This document shows positions 1-12,111 of a stretch of DNA of 64,000 nt, in pieces. The stretch comes from Halichondria panicea. Its lineage: Eukaryota; Porifera; Demospongiae; Suberitida; Halichondriidae. The notes beneath the pieces were generated by a model that was not told where the DNA came from, ran no database searches, and was given only the letters and a program-made list of their open reading frames with translations. Position numbers and translations under genes: made by a program. The stretch is from NCBI RefSeq assembly GCF_963675165.1, contig NC_087382.1:3945963-4009962 (forward strand), given 5' to 3'. Within the stretch, counting starts at the first letter, position 1. Each line of letters opens with the position of its first letter.

Positions 1-99
1 CAAATTTTAAGTATGATGACCCTTACCAATTATCTTGTTTTACCTTTTGCCTTTTTTATTTTTTATTGGGATGATCTTTACCTATTATTCGTTTCCCAG

Positions 100-3000
100 A
101 TTCAGGAACAGATGTTGAGCCGAGGTCTGGAGTTGGTTGGTTGGTACCACAGTCATCCCGTTTCCCTACCTAATCCCTCCCACAACGATATCCTCTCTCA
201 GCGCATGTACCAGTACAAGATGATGACGTCAGGGGGAGAGGAGCCGTGTGTGGGGGTTGTCGTTGGTGAGGATGTGTGGGTGGTTGTTAGTGAGGGTGTG
301 GAGGGTGTGTGAGGGTGATTGTTAGTGAGGGTGTGTGGGTGTGTATGTTGTTAATGAGGGTCGTTAACTGTAGTGATACTGTCATTCTTGTAACTATTAC
401 CTACTGCCCAGGTATTCATTATAATACATGTACTGCATTGAATCATTAATAATAGTGTCATACTGTAACTGATGATCCATGCCTTTATTATGGTACAAGC
501 ATAATTATGTACTAATGTACAGGGCACAGTTGCATCTTTGTATTAACTCTGTCATACTATAGTGAATTTGTCTCTTCACCCACCGTCTCTGTGCAGGTCC
601 TAACCACGGTGGTAAGAGAGAGGGAGAGGTGTCCTTGTTTGAGATGTTCTGGGTGCTCATGGTCCAGGGGGACGACCTCAGGGTATGTTAATAATTATGT
701 CTGTATGTATGTATGTATGTATGCAACCCGTGCGTGTCCGCATGATTAAAGCTAGGTTTTTGCTTAGGACTGATACTTATGTTGAGTACCCATAATTGAG
801 ATTGGAATGGTGTGTAAGTAAGCTTTATACACCAAGAGCAAAATAATTATTGGCCCCACTTTTACTGTTTTTGAGTCAAAAGGGCGTATCAACTCACAAA
901 GTATGACTGTGAATACTGTCAACTAGGACAAAAACAGTAAAATTGGGGCCAAGATTTTGCTACATAGTATGATATTGTGAATCCATCCTGGGTGTCCTCA
1001 TTCCATCTTCTCAAAAAGCCATCAATGGCACAATAGAATGTATTTATCATTATACAAACGTGTAGCCCTGCACACATTCAAATGTGTATACTGATCAATG
1101 GTCAAAGATTACCGAAATAATGATCATGCTGTCTCCCTAGAAACGAAATTCATTCACACTTTTATTATGACCTGACGGACTGCCTATGTATACTGATGTG
1201 TTGTACCCATGTGCCTGCAGGCGTCCCCAATGAAACTGAGCTACTCCACCCAGTGGGAGCAATACCTTACTCAGGAGATAGTGGACGAAATGGTGGGTGG
1301 AGCTTGTTGCTACTGGATACCTAGCTGTGTGTATATGCAGAACATGCAGTCAATATTCATAGCGTTTTTAGTACCGTATAGCGCAAAATGTTCGAGGCAC
1401 TTATATTTCGTGGATTTTGCCTCTAAAAGCATTTCGTTGCACAATTTTCGTAGAATAACTACTTACCGGAAGCTACGCCTTTAAATCTTTGCACGTTATA
1501 GCAGATAATTCTAATTAAAGAACAATTTTTATGAACTTAATTTTCGTGTAGGATTGCTAACCCACGAAATCTGCGAGATTAAGCCCCTTGAAAATTTCGC
1601 GCTATACGGCATGTAGAGTGTGGGATACGTGCACTTGTACTTCCTGAGCTGTACGTAATAAAGCAAAAACAATGTGTTATTGAATGTCCACTGCTTTGTG
1701 GGGTGTTAATCAATCCAAGTGTACATGTTACCTTTAATTAGGTCTGTGATATGTACTGATAGTTGAGTGTACCCCAATTAAGGGGGTGCTCCTGCTAGCT
1801 GGACCCATTGCCATATACCCCTCTGACACCATGTATCAGTCTTCTTGTAGTTAGATAATTATTTTTGTTGTTATAAGGACTCTAATGCTCCTGCATATAT
1901 AGGAGATTGGCTAGTGCACATTATATACACTGCGTTTTACATTGTTATGGTCAGGTGTGTATTCATACAGTACACATCAGGGTGTCATACAGCAGGGGAG
2001 GAAAGGGGGAATATCCCCCCCCCCCCCGGCTCAAATTCCCTGCCCCTGAACATTTCCAGGGGAACATGCCCCTGGGTTCCCTTAGCCAGCGACACACTCT
2101 GCGTGCCTTATTCCCCCCATGTAAGTATAACACCCTGCATATGCATATACTTACACTGACAAGTACACTATATATTGGTGGCGGATCTTATTAGTAAACC
2201 CATGCACTGCCATAATTATAATTTGATTTTGTACCATGATGTGTTCTGACACTGAGGAATATCCATTGAAACTCTCAGGATACTCCAGGGTACACAAAAA
2301 ATGGTCAGCCTAAAGCCCTCCCTCCACCTCTCTTTTAAAGAATACTACCCTGACAACAATTGTGGAAAGCACAAAAATTTTTCAGTATCCACTACCCACC
2401 CTCATTGTAAATGTGGTTTGTCAAGTGCAAGTGCATAATGCACCAGAGGAGGTACCACATCCGCGTGTCATCCACACACACATTCTTGAACTTTGACCTA
2501 AGGAATGTGTGTGTAAACATTTCCTTTAATTGACACGCGGATGTCGTACCTCCTCTGCATATGCACGGCACAGATCAAAGAGTGTTTACTACTACTCATG
2601 CCAGTTGTAAATGGGTTGGATAACAGTTTCTAATTGCAATTAGAAACTGTTATCCAACGTATAGGTGTTCATAGTACAAGCTACCTGTACCGTGGACATC
2701 TGCGTGGACATCTGCGTGTGTATTGTTCTGCGTGTGTATTGTTCGTATGAACCTCGTGCAGTTGTATGTATTCCCTCGGGGAATACATACAACTGCCCTG
2801 TTACACCCTTGATATCCATGGTACAATACTGACTGATACATGTACTTTCCCATTACAGAATGCACTGGTGGCCTACTACAACACCAAACAAGCTACTCCC
2901 GAAATGAAGGCCGTCTGGAAGGAGAACATATTCTTTGTCAATAAGTTAAAGGTCAGTTATGCATGGTATCTTATTTACTGTAGCTCTATATATGAACACT

Positions 3001-3730
3001 GTTGACTGTACTTCATACATACATGTAGGTGTCATAGAATACATTTTCTGGTCAATTAACGTGGTATTACAAGATTGTACAAGTTTACAGGTTTTACATT
3101 GCTGTGCCTTACTTTTCTTGGAAGACATATATAATTATAATTATATAGGTGTAGTCTCATGCATGTCCTTCTTGTCAGTGATAGTAATTATTACAATTAC
3201 CACCCTTTCATATCAATTATCATAGCCCCACAGTGAGCAACATAATATCTTGACTATAAAATGAACGAGCATCCAATATTCTACATGTATAGTACTCAGA
3301 CAAGTGAATATAAGTGCAAGCACAGAGTGAGTATTTTCTACTTTGTGTGGGTGCTACTACTTAGTGTAGTGACCTGCATACCTATAAGTGACATATTTTC
3401 GCGGGTATTAATTTCTGCATGCTATCTCTGTGAATGAGAGTAAAATCACAAATACTTATACTCGCAGATAATAATGAATACTACTTGCGAGTAATTAGAT
3501 TAATTTCATGAGCAGAATTTAATACCAGCAAAATGAGTTAAACAGTCAAAAAATAATTATGTGTCACCTTATAATTATGGTAGTATGCAAATCAATGTAC
3601 TGATGACTTTGCATTCTTTCTTTCTCCCTTCTCTCAGAAATCGTTGGGGGAAGTGCGGCCACGATTCCCTGGGGAGAACTTTGGTGACTCTTTTCTGACT
3701 TATATTGACCAATTAATGATGCCCAAATGA
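100..3730 (+). CDS. MPN+/JAMM domain metalloprotease, MPND-like, 3' part of gene
   Basis: Five exons join in phase: 100-265, 597-682, 1221-1292, 2859-2951, 3638-3730 (stop TGA); each intron is GT-AG. The first exon holds GWYHSHPVSLPNPSHND, a complete JAMM zinc signature (HxH, seven residues, S, two residues, D), so the zinc site of an isopeptidase-type domain is preserved. The following exons (PNHGGKREGEVSLFEMFWV, then KLSYSTQWEQYLTQEIVDEM, then VVAYYN-type helix and a KLKKSLGEVRPRFP end) follow the layout I know for vertebrate MPND rather than BRCC36 or AMSH. The family cleaves ubiquitin-type bonds or reads modified DNA; function here is inferred. The 5' half, with the upstream glutamate of the active site, lies outside the window. 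The first exon could begin at 106 instead, using a second AG. Confidence 0.85.
837..961. repeat. MITE-like inverted repeat in MPND-like intron
   Basis: About 33 bp arms face each other: the left reads AGCAAAATAATTATTGGCCC and continues into an ACTGTTTTTG run, the right is its reverse complement with small differences. It lies in the intron between 683 and 1220. No coding content. Confidence 0.6.
1373..1611. repeat. MITE-like inverted repeat, ACCGTATAGCG family
   Basis: Ends are ACCGTATAGCGC and GCGCTATACGG, with internal 'TTTCGTGG' and 'CCACGAAA' words. Relatives occur at 57788-57991 and, more diverged, near 16855-16925 and 20580-20745. It lies in the intron after 1292. Confidence 0.55.
2431..2566. 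repeat. Short hairpin MITE in intron
   Basis: Arms of about 38 bp: left contains GAGGAGGTACCACATCCGCG, right is its near-perfect reverse complement. The loop carries CA-rich sequence. Intronic in the MPND-like gene. Confidence 0.6.
2615..2658. repeat. Perfect 44 bp palindrome
   Basis: Two 22 bp arms (GTTGGATAACAGTTTCTAAT plus TG, then the exact reverse complement) with no loop. Intronic. Could be a tiny foldback relic, an excision product or a hairpin RNA source. Confidence 0.7.
2758..2796. repeat. Perfect 18 bp-arm hairpin with 3-base loop
   Basis: GCAGTTGTATGTATTCCC, loop TCG, then the exact reverse complement. It lies about 60 bases before the exon at 2859 of the MPND-like gene. Confidence 0.7.
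3384..3572. repeat. MITE, GTGACATATTTTC family
   Basis: Left end GTGACATATTTTCGCGGG, right end GTGTCACCTTAT, with internal GCAGA/AATAC words shared with copies at 25094-25687, 61580-61800 and 62874-63059. Confidence 0.6.
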
Positions 3731-3875
3731 TCAATCAATGTTCAATTCAACTTTCATAAGTGTGACGACTCTTGTATTCATGAAGTGCATGTATTTTACT
3801 ATATACAATAATGCTACCGTGACGATTAATATTAAACAGCTGAGCCTCACGACACTAAGGTGGTTTCTGCATAAA

Positions 3876-5501
3876 CTAAATCGTTAATTTGGTTTTGTCC
3901 CCGTTTAATTCATTTGCAGTCTCATGATAACTTGCAGGGTTCGAACCTTCGGGACCCTTAAGCTTGACATTATTCTGATGTTGCGGACTAAGCACTTTGA
4001 AAAAGAGGATCGATGATATTACAATTGCGATTGTGATCGTGATTGCTTCCAAAACAGCCAATACAATTGTAGCATGATCTGAAATAAGACAATAGACTCA
4101 CTTCCTATTGATGTATGTGCACAAAGAATTAGCCCCTGCTCAGTGTAATTATAATAATAGACTCACATACTTATATATATGTAGCATGCAATAAGTTTTG
4201 ACTTACAATAATAATTATCTCCAGGGGGGCAGATCCCTCCTATAGCTATGCCCATCGTAGCTATATAATAAATGAAGGTGCCAGTAATTAATTCACGTAG
4301 GGCATGCAGTATATTGTACAATGACTCACTGTAATCAATGTAGGTGCTTGTGGGTCTTATTAATGTGGGGCCTGTATCTGTCAGGTCTTGAAAAGGTATA
4401 TATATATTATTATCAATTCAAGGCAGCCATTATAATTATTGATATTGCATGGTGCAATGACTCTGACACTATAATCAATGGAGTTGTATGCTTGTATGTC
4501 TGGGGCCTGTATCTGCTTATTAAGGCATGCATGCAGACATTAATTATTGGTTGCAGGTGCAATGACTCACTATAATGAATGGTGCTTGTGGGGACTGTAT
4601 CTGTCACATCTATATAATTGGGAAGGTATCAAGGAAATCATAATTATTGATTAGTGCACTGACTTTCAGGAGCTGCTTCAACACCAACATATATAATAGC
4701 TCTGGAGGCATCCACACAGTCTTCAGGGACAGTAATAACAGTACCATCCATTCTTGTAGCCAAGCAAATAATCGACAGATTATGGTGCTCCGGCATAACA
4801 TTTAAAATTAATACTTCAATTTTTTCGTTATTTCTACGGAAGTGAATGTGCTCATCGTAACGATGCCAAACGTTACCAGTTTCTGTTTGAAATCTGACAC
4901 ACCGTTCGCTATTAGGTGGGTAGAAAGCAATTTTTGCTCTGTTAAACATATTTTGGTTTGTATTCTCTGGCACAGTACACTCTGCGTAAGCATCCATACC
5001 AGGTGTCAGAGTGATAGCTGGCCTCAAGCATCTTTCATAACCTGTAGCCATAATACATTATTTGATGCATACACTGCATGAATATCTGCAGAGGGTTTTC
5101 TCGACTCTTTTCACTTTATTGAAGGAAAATATTTGGTATAGAAGTGCATGCTTATTATAAATTTACTATTTAGCAGTAAATTACATGTATATATACATGT
5201 GCATGCATATAGGCTAATACACTAGACTTACATGATGTCATATTGCTTGAAAAAGAACAATTCGTCTCGGTGAAACTCTCAGCTTGTGCGAAACTAGAAT
5301 TGTCTGATGCAGGTAGTGGTACTGTGTCAGTACAATTTATAATCTGAGAGTTTACCGTCCCCGAAAAGAGGACCTGAAAAGAAGCCGAGACATGGTAATA
5401 TCGTTATAATTACATATAGTTATTCTAAGTTTAAATAGTTGCAACTGGCTTACCAGTGCACTGAGTGCTAGCAATAGATACAATTTCATGTACACAGCCA
5501 T
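3876..5501 (-). CDS. Unrecognised type I membrane protein, four exons
   Basis: Exons on the reverse strand in order: 5501-5454, 5373-5232, 5041-4664, 4078-3876. All three introns are GT-AG and phases agree, giving 257 codons including the stop (about 256 residues). Residues 1-16 (MAVYMKLYLLLALSAL) form a signal peptide. The ectodomain has several cysteines and N-glycosylation sites (NCT, NCS, NMT); the part encoded by the large third exon (CLRPAITLTPGMDAYAECTV onward) is compatible with a beta-sandwich domain but matches no family I can name. A hydrophobic segment (ATIVLAVLEAITITIAIVIS) is followed by a short tail with SYHETA. It is convergent with the MPND-like gene, 145 bases away. The splice model is inferred from sequence only. 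Confidence 0.65.
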
Positions 5502-5827
5502 GATGATTCACATGCACAGTGACAGCCACAGCATGCAGATCAACTTGTGCTAACTTGACTCTAGAAGTAAGATTATACATCTAGGTATGGTGTAATGTGG
5601 AACTGCACATTCCACAGATTTTATCTACTCTCGAATTCCAGCCTCTTTGCAAGACAAATTTGGGAGGGCGTGGCCAGACTAGTGACAGAGGTGTGTGCTG
5701 GCTGAACACCCATGCGCGCACAGAAATAAAATTATAAAAGTACCTAGCCTAGGCTAAAAAGTACCGTACTGGCAATTGCATGTGAATCTCAAATTTAAGA
5801 TCTTTATTCTTAAGTATGCATGGAGTA

Positions 5828-6108
5828 ATGGCCTTGGCTCAGCTTTTTGTGATAACATCTGTGTGTGGAGCTGCTTTTGGATCATGTGAGTTCAAGTCTT
5901 CACTAATTCATGTATATCGTATAGTTAGCATAATTATAATTATAGTTTTATATACCTGAAGGATCTTAATAACTAAATACCTTGTATTTTAGACGTATAT
6001 ATATATCTGTTATATTAACTTCATGCAGGCATCACTTCAGGTCCGCAAACTGCAATCGGATATGCCGGGCAGAGATTAACGTATAGCTGTGAGTCTTCTT
6101 GCGGGGAG
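5828..6108 (+). CDS. 5' end of a secreted or surface protein, cut by the gap
   Basis: Exon 1 is 5828-5885 and codes for MALAQLFVITSVCGAAFGS, a typical signal peptide; it ends at a GTGAGT donor in phase 1. Exon 2 starts at 6029 after TTCATGCAG and reads GPQTAIGYAGQRLTYSCESS before running into the assembly gap. The pattern 'G-Q-x-L-x-Y-S-C' resembles the first strand and cysteine of an immunoglobulin-like domain; that is a guess from about 27 residues. Transcription is divergent from the membrane-protein gene, whose start lies 326 bases away. No continuation was recognised beyond the gap, where a transposon-like element follows. Confidence 0.5.
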
Positions 6109-6308
6109 NNNNNNNNNNNNNNNNNNNNNNNNNNNNNNNNNNNNNNNNNNNNNNNNNNNNNNNNNNNNNNNNNNNNNNNNNNNNNNNNNNNNNNNNNNNN
6201 NNNNNNNNNNNNNNNNNNNNNNNNNNNNNNNNNNNNNNNNNNNNNNNNNNNNNNNNNNNNNNNNNNNNNNNNNNNNNNNNNNNNNNNNNNNNNNNNNNNN
6301 NNNNNNNN
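6109..6308. other. Assembly gap, 200 N
   Basis: Run of N. The round length suggests an estimated or placeholder scaffold gap. The right edge coincides with the outer end of a terminal inverted repeat, so the gap probably reflects repeat-driven assembly failure. Confidence 0.98.
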
Positions 6309-7328
6309 GAAACTTATCCAACTGATAGCCTACTTCACATATACAGGGCAATATTCTATTAACAGATATACACTGGAGAGGGTATAGTGGATCAACCAAT
6401 CCTTATTATATATATAATATGCAAGAACTATATACTCCGACCATGCACTTCTTAGTTTTATTCTGTCTCACAGCCAACTATATAATTATAAGCCGCCTAT
6501 TCGATCCACATGCAAATAACAATAACTTCTTTTTTTTTACAATTCAAGCTGTAACTTCAGCAATATGATTTTAATAATGGACTTCTACCCAATCATTTCC
6601 CCAAGCCTCCCAAAATGTGAAAACTGCCTGGTTATAATTATATAGAACTAAAAACAGACATAACACCATCTATTATACAGACATGTATACCAACGGCCAC
6701 AACAGCGTCCTTAACTGGTTCACCAAGGAATAAGACATAACATTAAAAACTTGGATTCACTCTCTGAAAAGGAAACACGCTACTATCAAGCTATGCAAAC
6801 TAGAGGAACTGCAATTACAAAACCAATCCCTGATCCTAAAATTGATTATGACACAAACATAATTATAGCACAAACTCTATAGCAGCCAACCCCAAAAGCT
6901 GTTTCTCTAAATCCATGCACTATATACCTATATGCATGCCCTTGTAACAGATGTATCGTGAACTGCATGCATATAAGAACTTACCAGAACTATAGCGTTA
7001 ACAATCTGTCTAATAATTATGTTATGTGTTTGCAATACAATTATATACATGTGTTTTACACTCAGCGGCATCATATTAGTGATTCCTGTCTGTCTGTCAC
7101 AACTTTCCAAGCCATCCCCTTATATCATCACCTCTAAATTGAATAATCAGAGAAGACGAGGGAATCCGTACACGAACAAATTCTTTGTTCCAAAGTCGAT
7201 TATACCTATAGTATAATTAATTATTATGGATTGGTTGATCCACTATACCCTCTCCGGTGTATCTGTTAAAATAAATCTAGAATATTGCCCTGTATATGTG
7301 AAGGAAGGCTATCAGTTGGATAAGTTTC
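6309..7328. mobile_element. Element with ~95-100 bp terminal inverted repeats
   Basis: 6309-6402 (GAAACTTATCCAACTGATAG at the outer end) is the reverse complement of 7229-7328 with a few differences and one small indel. The ~830 bp interior has no ORF over 65 residues that looks coding, so the element is non-autonomous or decayed. The left end abuts the gap, so it may extend outward and its target duplication cannot be read. Confidence 0.7.
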
Positions 7329-7431
7329 AACAACACAACATTTAACACCCCATATTAAAGCCTGTCTGGTATGTACGTTGTATTATTATCTTGCTTTGTA
7401 TGTCTACGGGATAGTCCATGCATTATAATTA

Positions 7432-7588
7432 TTATTGAGTCAAGAAGTATTGATTTTGCACCTCATCTTCGCTAATGTCAGAACACTTCATGGAATCTCT
7501 TTCTTTCCTCGTCTCCCTTTGATCTATCGTAATAATTATAGAATTTGCAGCAAAATGAACTTCAATTCTTGGTCGTCGCTTTGTTTTC
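7432..7588 (-). CDS. Possible terminal exon of an unknown gene
   Basis: Reverse-strand reading after a TACTTTTCCAG acceptor gives KTKRRPRIEVHFAANSIIIT followed by charged sequence ending NQYFLTQ and a stop. The basic start would suit a membrane-proximal cytoplasmic tail. No partner exon was found, so this may be chance. Confidence 0.2.
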
Positions 7589-8754
7589 CTGGAAAAGTAT
7601 GATTGTACTTTTTTCTGGTTGAACAAATCAGACGACAGACTCTTCGTCAATGGTTGAAACACCTGCGGCTTGGTGTATTTATGGTGTAAAAAATTATGAC
7701 ATATATATTAATTTTACGTACTGACAGATTAATTGTCACGGTATGTGTATATCGACAATAGTATAAGTCTTTTTTATTGGGGCGCTCTGATCGTTGGTAG
7801 GGATATAATTATGCTTGCCTTCTATAAAATGTAAACAACATAATGTATGGAAATTACTGTTCAGGAAGTGCTTTGGATGCATCAAAATCACTTGTAAATA
7901 GCCCTGCATGCATGGGGGGCTTCAGCCTCACTCCCATTTTCCTATCGCCTATATATATATATAGGCCTTGCATTACAGCTATAGGACATATACATCTAGA
8001 GACGATGGTGTACAATCTACAAGCTTAACTATAGCGATTATCATCTACTTGCAATATAGTTTATGTTGTAACTATATATATACGCCTGTATTTATCCAGT
8101 GAGTTTTCTTCACTCTCTCTCATAACTGTCTTTCAATCGCAGCATCATCACTGCCTACTTCATTGTCACTGCTTGTCTATATACCTATAAATCTATTGTA
8201 TATAGGACTGGTGCATATAGACTATACGTATAATTATATATACACTTCCAGGACTTAACTATAATGAGGATTGTTTGTGTATACTGTGTTGGATCGTGGT
8301 ATAGAATCTACACCTATCAAATTAATGTAAAGATCAAGACAATACACAGTATACTACATCTATTAAGCAAAACCTGTAGTAATTACTGCTGACAACAGAC
8401 TATATATAGATAGTCATGCAACAAACCAGGTACACACCATGCAAGACATCAGCTCGCCCAGCGAAATGAAATTATATAGTATAGAGTCTACATATATAGT
8501 CTGTACACTTTGATTCAATCTCTAGTCAGAACTCAATATAGTTTCTCTATAATTATGATTGGACCTTCGATCTGTCATGAACTTACTCAAAAGGCTTATA
8601 TCTTATTGGCACTGAGCCTTGAATAATAATCTTGCATAGTGAAATTGTAATCAATATTTGAGAGTCATGAATTACTGCCCATGGAACGTCATAAGTCGCT
8701 CTATAGTTGACAATACCTGAAGGTATGGAATGACTAACTGCCTGCATTGCTTGT
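7589..8754. other. No gene seen
   Basis: AT-rich sequence with TATA runs and no exon-like reading frame that I can support on either strand. Confidence 0.5.
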
Positions 8755-10870
8755 CCGAGAAATGCTTTTTATATGAATTACCGTTGAACTCATGGAAAGT
8801 CTGAAAAGTTGCTCAGGAAGTTCCATGCAGTCAATTAAAGGGGCCTCATAATTGTAAACTTAGGTATATCAACATAATTATTGGCTGATACCTGCTTGTC
8901 TAAGACCAGCATTGAATATATTTTCAGGGTTTCCGTTTACGAATCACAGCTCTCGGAAAGTCAGAAAAATTTTTCAGCAAGTTCCCAGTCGATTAAAGTA
9001 ACCTCAGAACAACATATTGGCTGCTATACCTGTGCATGTATAAGACCATGCAGCATTAAATATATTTTCTGGGTTTCCGTTAACGAACCACAGCTCTCGG
9101 AAAGTCAGAAAAGTTTCTCAAGTTCCAGTTGATTAAATTAACCTCAGAATTGTAAACTTGAGTATAATTATATCAACATATTATTATAATTATACTGGCT
9201 GATATCATGCATGACCAGCACTGAATATATGTTATTTTTCAGGGTTCCGTTCACATGCAGCTCTCAGAAAGTCAAAAAAGTTGCTCAGCAAGTTCCAGTC
9301 GATTAAAGTAACCTCAGAATTGTAAACTTGAGTATATATATCAACATACTGGCTGATATATCTGCATGCATATCTGAACTAGCACTGAATATATTATTTT
9401 TCAGGGTTACCGTTAACTAACCACTGCTCTCGGAAAGTTGTTCCAGTCGATTAAAATTACCTCAGAATTGTATATTAAGCCTTATATCAACATAATTATA
9501 CTGGCTGATATTTGCATGCATGTCTAGATCAGCACTGAGTTTCAGGGTTCCCGTTAACAAACCACAGCTCTCGGAAAGTCAGAAAAATTTCTCAGCAAGT
9601 TCCAGTTGATTATAAAAGTAACCTCAGAATTGTAAACTTGAGTATAATAATATCAACATATCTGCATGCATGTCTAGACCAGCACTGAATATATTATTTT
9701 TCAGGGTTCACGTTAACGAACCACTGCATGTTCTTGGGAAGTCAGAAAAGTTGCTCAGCAAGTTCCAGTCGATTAAAGTAACCTCAGAATTGAGTATAAT
9801 TATATCAACATACTGGCTGATATCTGCATGCATGTCTAGACCAGCACTGAATATGTTATTTTTCTGGGTTCCCGTTAACGAACCACAGCTCTCGGAAAGT
9901 CAGTAAAGTTGCTTAGCAAGTTCCAGTCGATTAAAGTATACCTCAGAATTGTAAACTTGAGTATATATATCAACATACTGGCTGATATCTGCATGCATGT
10001 CTAGACCAGCACTGAATATGTTATTTTTCTGGATTCCCGTTAACGAACCACTGCTCTCGGAAAGTCAGAAAAGTTGCTCAGCAAGTTCCAGATTCCAGTC
10101 GATTAAAGTAACCTCAGAATTGTAAACTTGAGTATATATCAACATACTGGCTGATATCTGCATGCATGTCTATAGACCAGCACTGAATATGTTATTTTTT
10201 GGGGTTCCCGTTAACAAACCATGCACTGCTCTCGGAAAGTCAGAAAAGTTGCTCAGCAAGTTCCAGTCGATTAAAGTAACCTCAGAATTGAGTATATATC
10301 AACATACTGGCTGATATCTGCATGCATGTCTAGATCAGCACTGAATATATTATTTTTCAGGGTTCCCGTTAACGAACCACTGCTCTCGGAAGTCAGAAAA
10401 GTTGCTCAGCAAGTTCCAGTCAATTCAAGTAACCTCAGAAGAGTATAATATACTTATATATAATTATAAGTAACCTGATCAAGAATTGTAAACTTGAGTA
10501 TATATCAACATATTATACTAGCTGATATCTACATGTATGTCTAGACCAGCACTGAATATATTATTTTTCAGGGTTCCCGTTAACGAACCACTGTTCTCGG
10601 AAAGTCGGAAAAGTTGCTCAGCAAGTTCCAGTCGATTGAAGTAACCTCAGAATTGTATATATCAACATACTGGCTGATATCTGCATGCATGTCTAGACCA
10701 GCACTGAATATGTTATTTTTCAAGGTTCCCGTTAACGAACCACTGCTCTCGGAAAGTCAGAAAAGTTGCTCAGCAAGTTCCAGTCGATTAAAGTAACTTG
10801 AGTTCGAGTATATCTATAATCATGGCTCTCAAAAAGTCAGAAAAGTGGCTCGGCGTGTTTCAGTATATAG
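8755..10870. repeat. Satellite-like tandem array, about 160 bp period
   Basis: About 12 clear and 2 degenerate copies in direct orientation. Landmarks in order in each copy: CAGCACTGAATAT, TTATTTTTCAGGGTTCCCGT, TAACGAACCACTGCTCTCGG, AAAGTTGCTCAGCAAGTTCC, GTCGATTAAAGTAACCTCAG, GTATATATCAACATACTGGC, TGATATCTGCATGCATGTCT. Period varies by small indels (about 140-210 bp). The outermost copies at 8755-8870 and 10820-10870 are the most diverged, as expected for array edges. The ORFs in it are repeat by-products. Confidence 0.85.
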
Positions 10871-11805
10871 AGCCAAATAACCTCTGGACAATAAATTAGG
10901 GAGTATAAGTAGGAGTTTGGTGACTGGCTGAATTAAAAATGATAATGTTAAATTCATACTAAATCTAGCTCCGCAGTGTACAGACATAATTAATTCAGTC
11001 ATTGTGCATGTAGCTATAGCTAGAGTAGAGTCTACTGCAGACATGTGCAAGTAGCTAGCTATTATATCAAGTCTATACTGCAGACAATGGAGAGCCTACT
11101 TAAAACTAGGCTGGCCAGCTTTCTACTTACTTACATAGACTAGTAGAGTGTGCAAAGTCAAGGGTTAACCTTGGAATGCATTGCCCTGCTACGCCCACTC
11201 ATTTACCTTTCACTTCCGCCTTTTCCGATTTCTGGCTTTCTGGTCCTACATGCGCATGTACAATTAAACAGTAAACATTACAACACAGGAAACATTAAGA
11301 ACAGGAAATGACTAAGTGAATAACTAACTAGCAAAGTCATTACACTCACTTACTGCAATTTTTAAAATGAAAATATTCATTCATTAAAATGTTTATGGAT
11401 TATGAAATGAGAGATACAAAGAGAGAAAAGGCTAAATAAACTTATCTGTTCAGCCAGTTTCTTGATGTGGCCTTTCCCTGCAGAGATAGAACAGTTTGAA
11501 CATGAGAGAAAAATAATTGAAATATTGCTAAACACAGGCAAACCCACTGCCAATCCTATGTAAAACCTACTGGTTTTACTAATGGGGAGCCCCCTGAGAC
11601 TACAAAAATAAATCGATTACATGAAGGACATCTAGATCTAGTCTACTGCGCATGCTCAACCGTCCAAACACAGCCTCTGGACAACTGCTGACCTGAAAAG
11701 AGTAATAGCACTCGATTTGGTCTAGTCTCTAAACATCGACCTCCTTGGTATAGGTAAACATCGACTGTTTATTAGTTTTGAGACAAACGGCACCCCATAC
11801 ATACT
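10871..11805. other. No gene seen
   Basis: Non-coding by inspection; includes TAGCTAGC-rich stretches. It may contain the promoter of the small ORF that follows, but no motif was recognised. Confidence 0.4.
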
Positions 11806-12111
11806 ATGGGAGATGATGATCATGATATTCGCGATCGCTCACCGTTAGTGTTTATAGAGAACTACAAGGACAGAAAGAGAATAGAATTTCCAGCCAATTC
11901 ATCCTTGAGCTATATTGTTAAATGTGTAGAAGATGCATTTCCTGACATTCTTCAGAATGAACGTGTGTCTCAACTGTACATCTGGAACAAGGAGCAGGAA
12001 GAGTATGTGGAACTGTATGAGCCCCCACCACCAGATATACAAGAAGGGTCGCTGATTATGGTATTAAATAATAATTATGATTTAGATGTGCGCTATCCTC
12101 TTTTATACTAG
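11806..12111 (+). CDS. Small acidic protein or first exon, unrecognised
   Basis: A 101-residue ORF starting MGDDDHDIRDRSPLVFIENY. The body alternates hydrophobic strand-like and charged segments (KRIEFPANSSLSYIVKCVED, then VSQLYIWNKEQEEYVELYEP, then GSLIMVL), a pattern reminiscent of ubiquitin-like or PB1-like folds; I cannot name a family. The coding-like composition ends near GSLIMVL, and an ATG/GTATTA boundary there could be a donor. An exon-like segment at 12411-12469 (after GATATTCAG, before GTAAGT) codes for AKKRNPVSDKNKPDTSQRR in a compatible phase and may continue the gene. Without transcripts the 3' structure is open. Confidence 0.45.
   Translation: MGDDDHDIRDRSPLVFIENYKDRKRIEFPANSSLSYIVKCVEDAFPDILQNERVSQLYIWNKEQEEYVELYEPPPPDIQEGSLIMVLNNNYDLDVRYPLLY

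Noticed and set aside
270-350. GTGAGGGTGTG-rich stretch as a coding extension of the first MPND-like exon
   Set aside because: The GTGAGG at 266 works as a donor whose phase joins the next exon perfectly; the rest is low-complexity intron.
9670-10800. ORFs of 60-83 codons in the satellite as a repeat protein gene
   Set aside because: Frames change between copies because of indels and stops recur in every unit.
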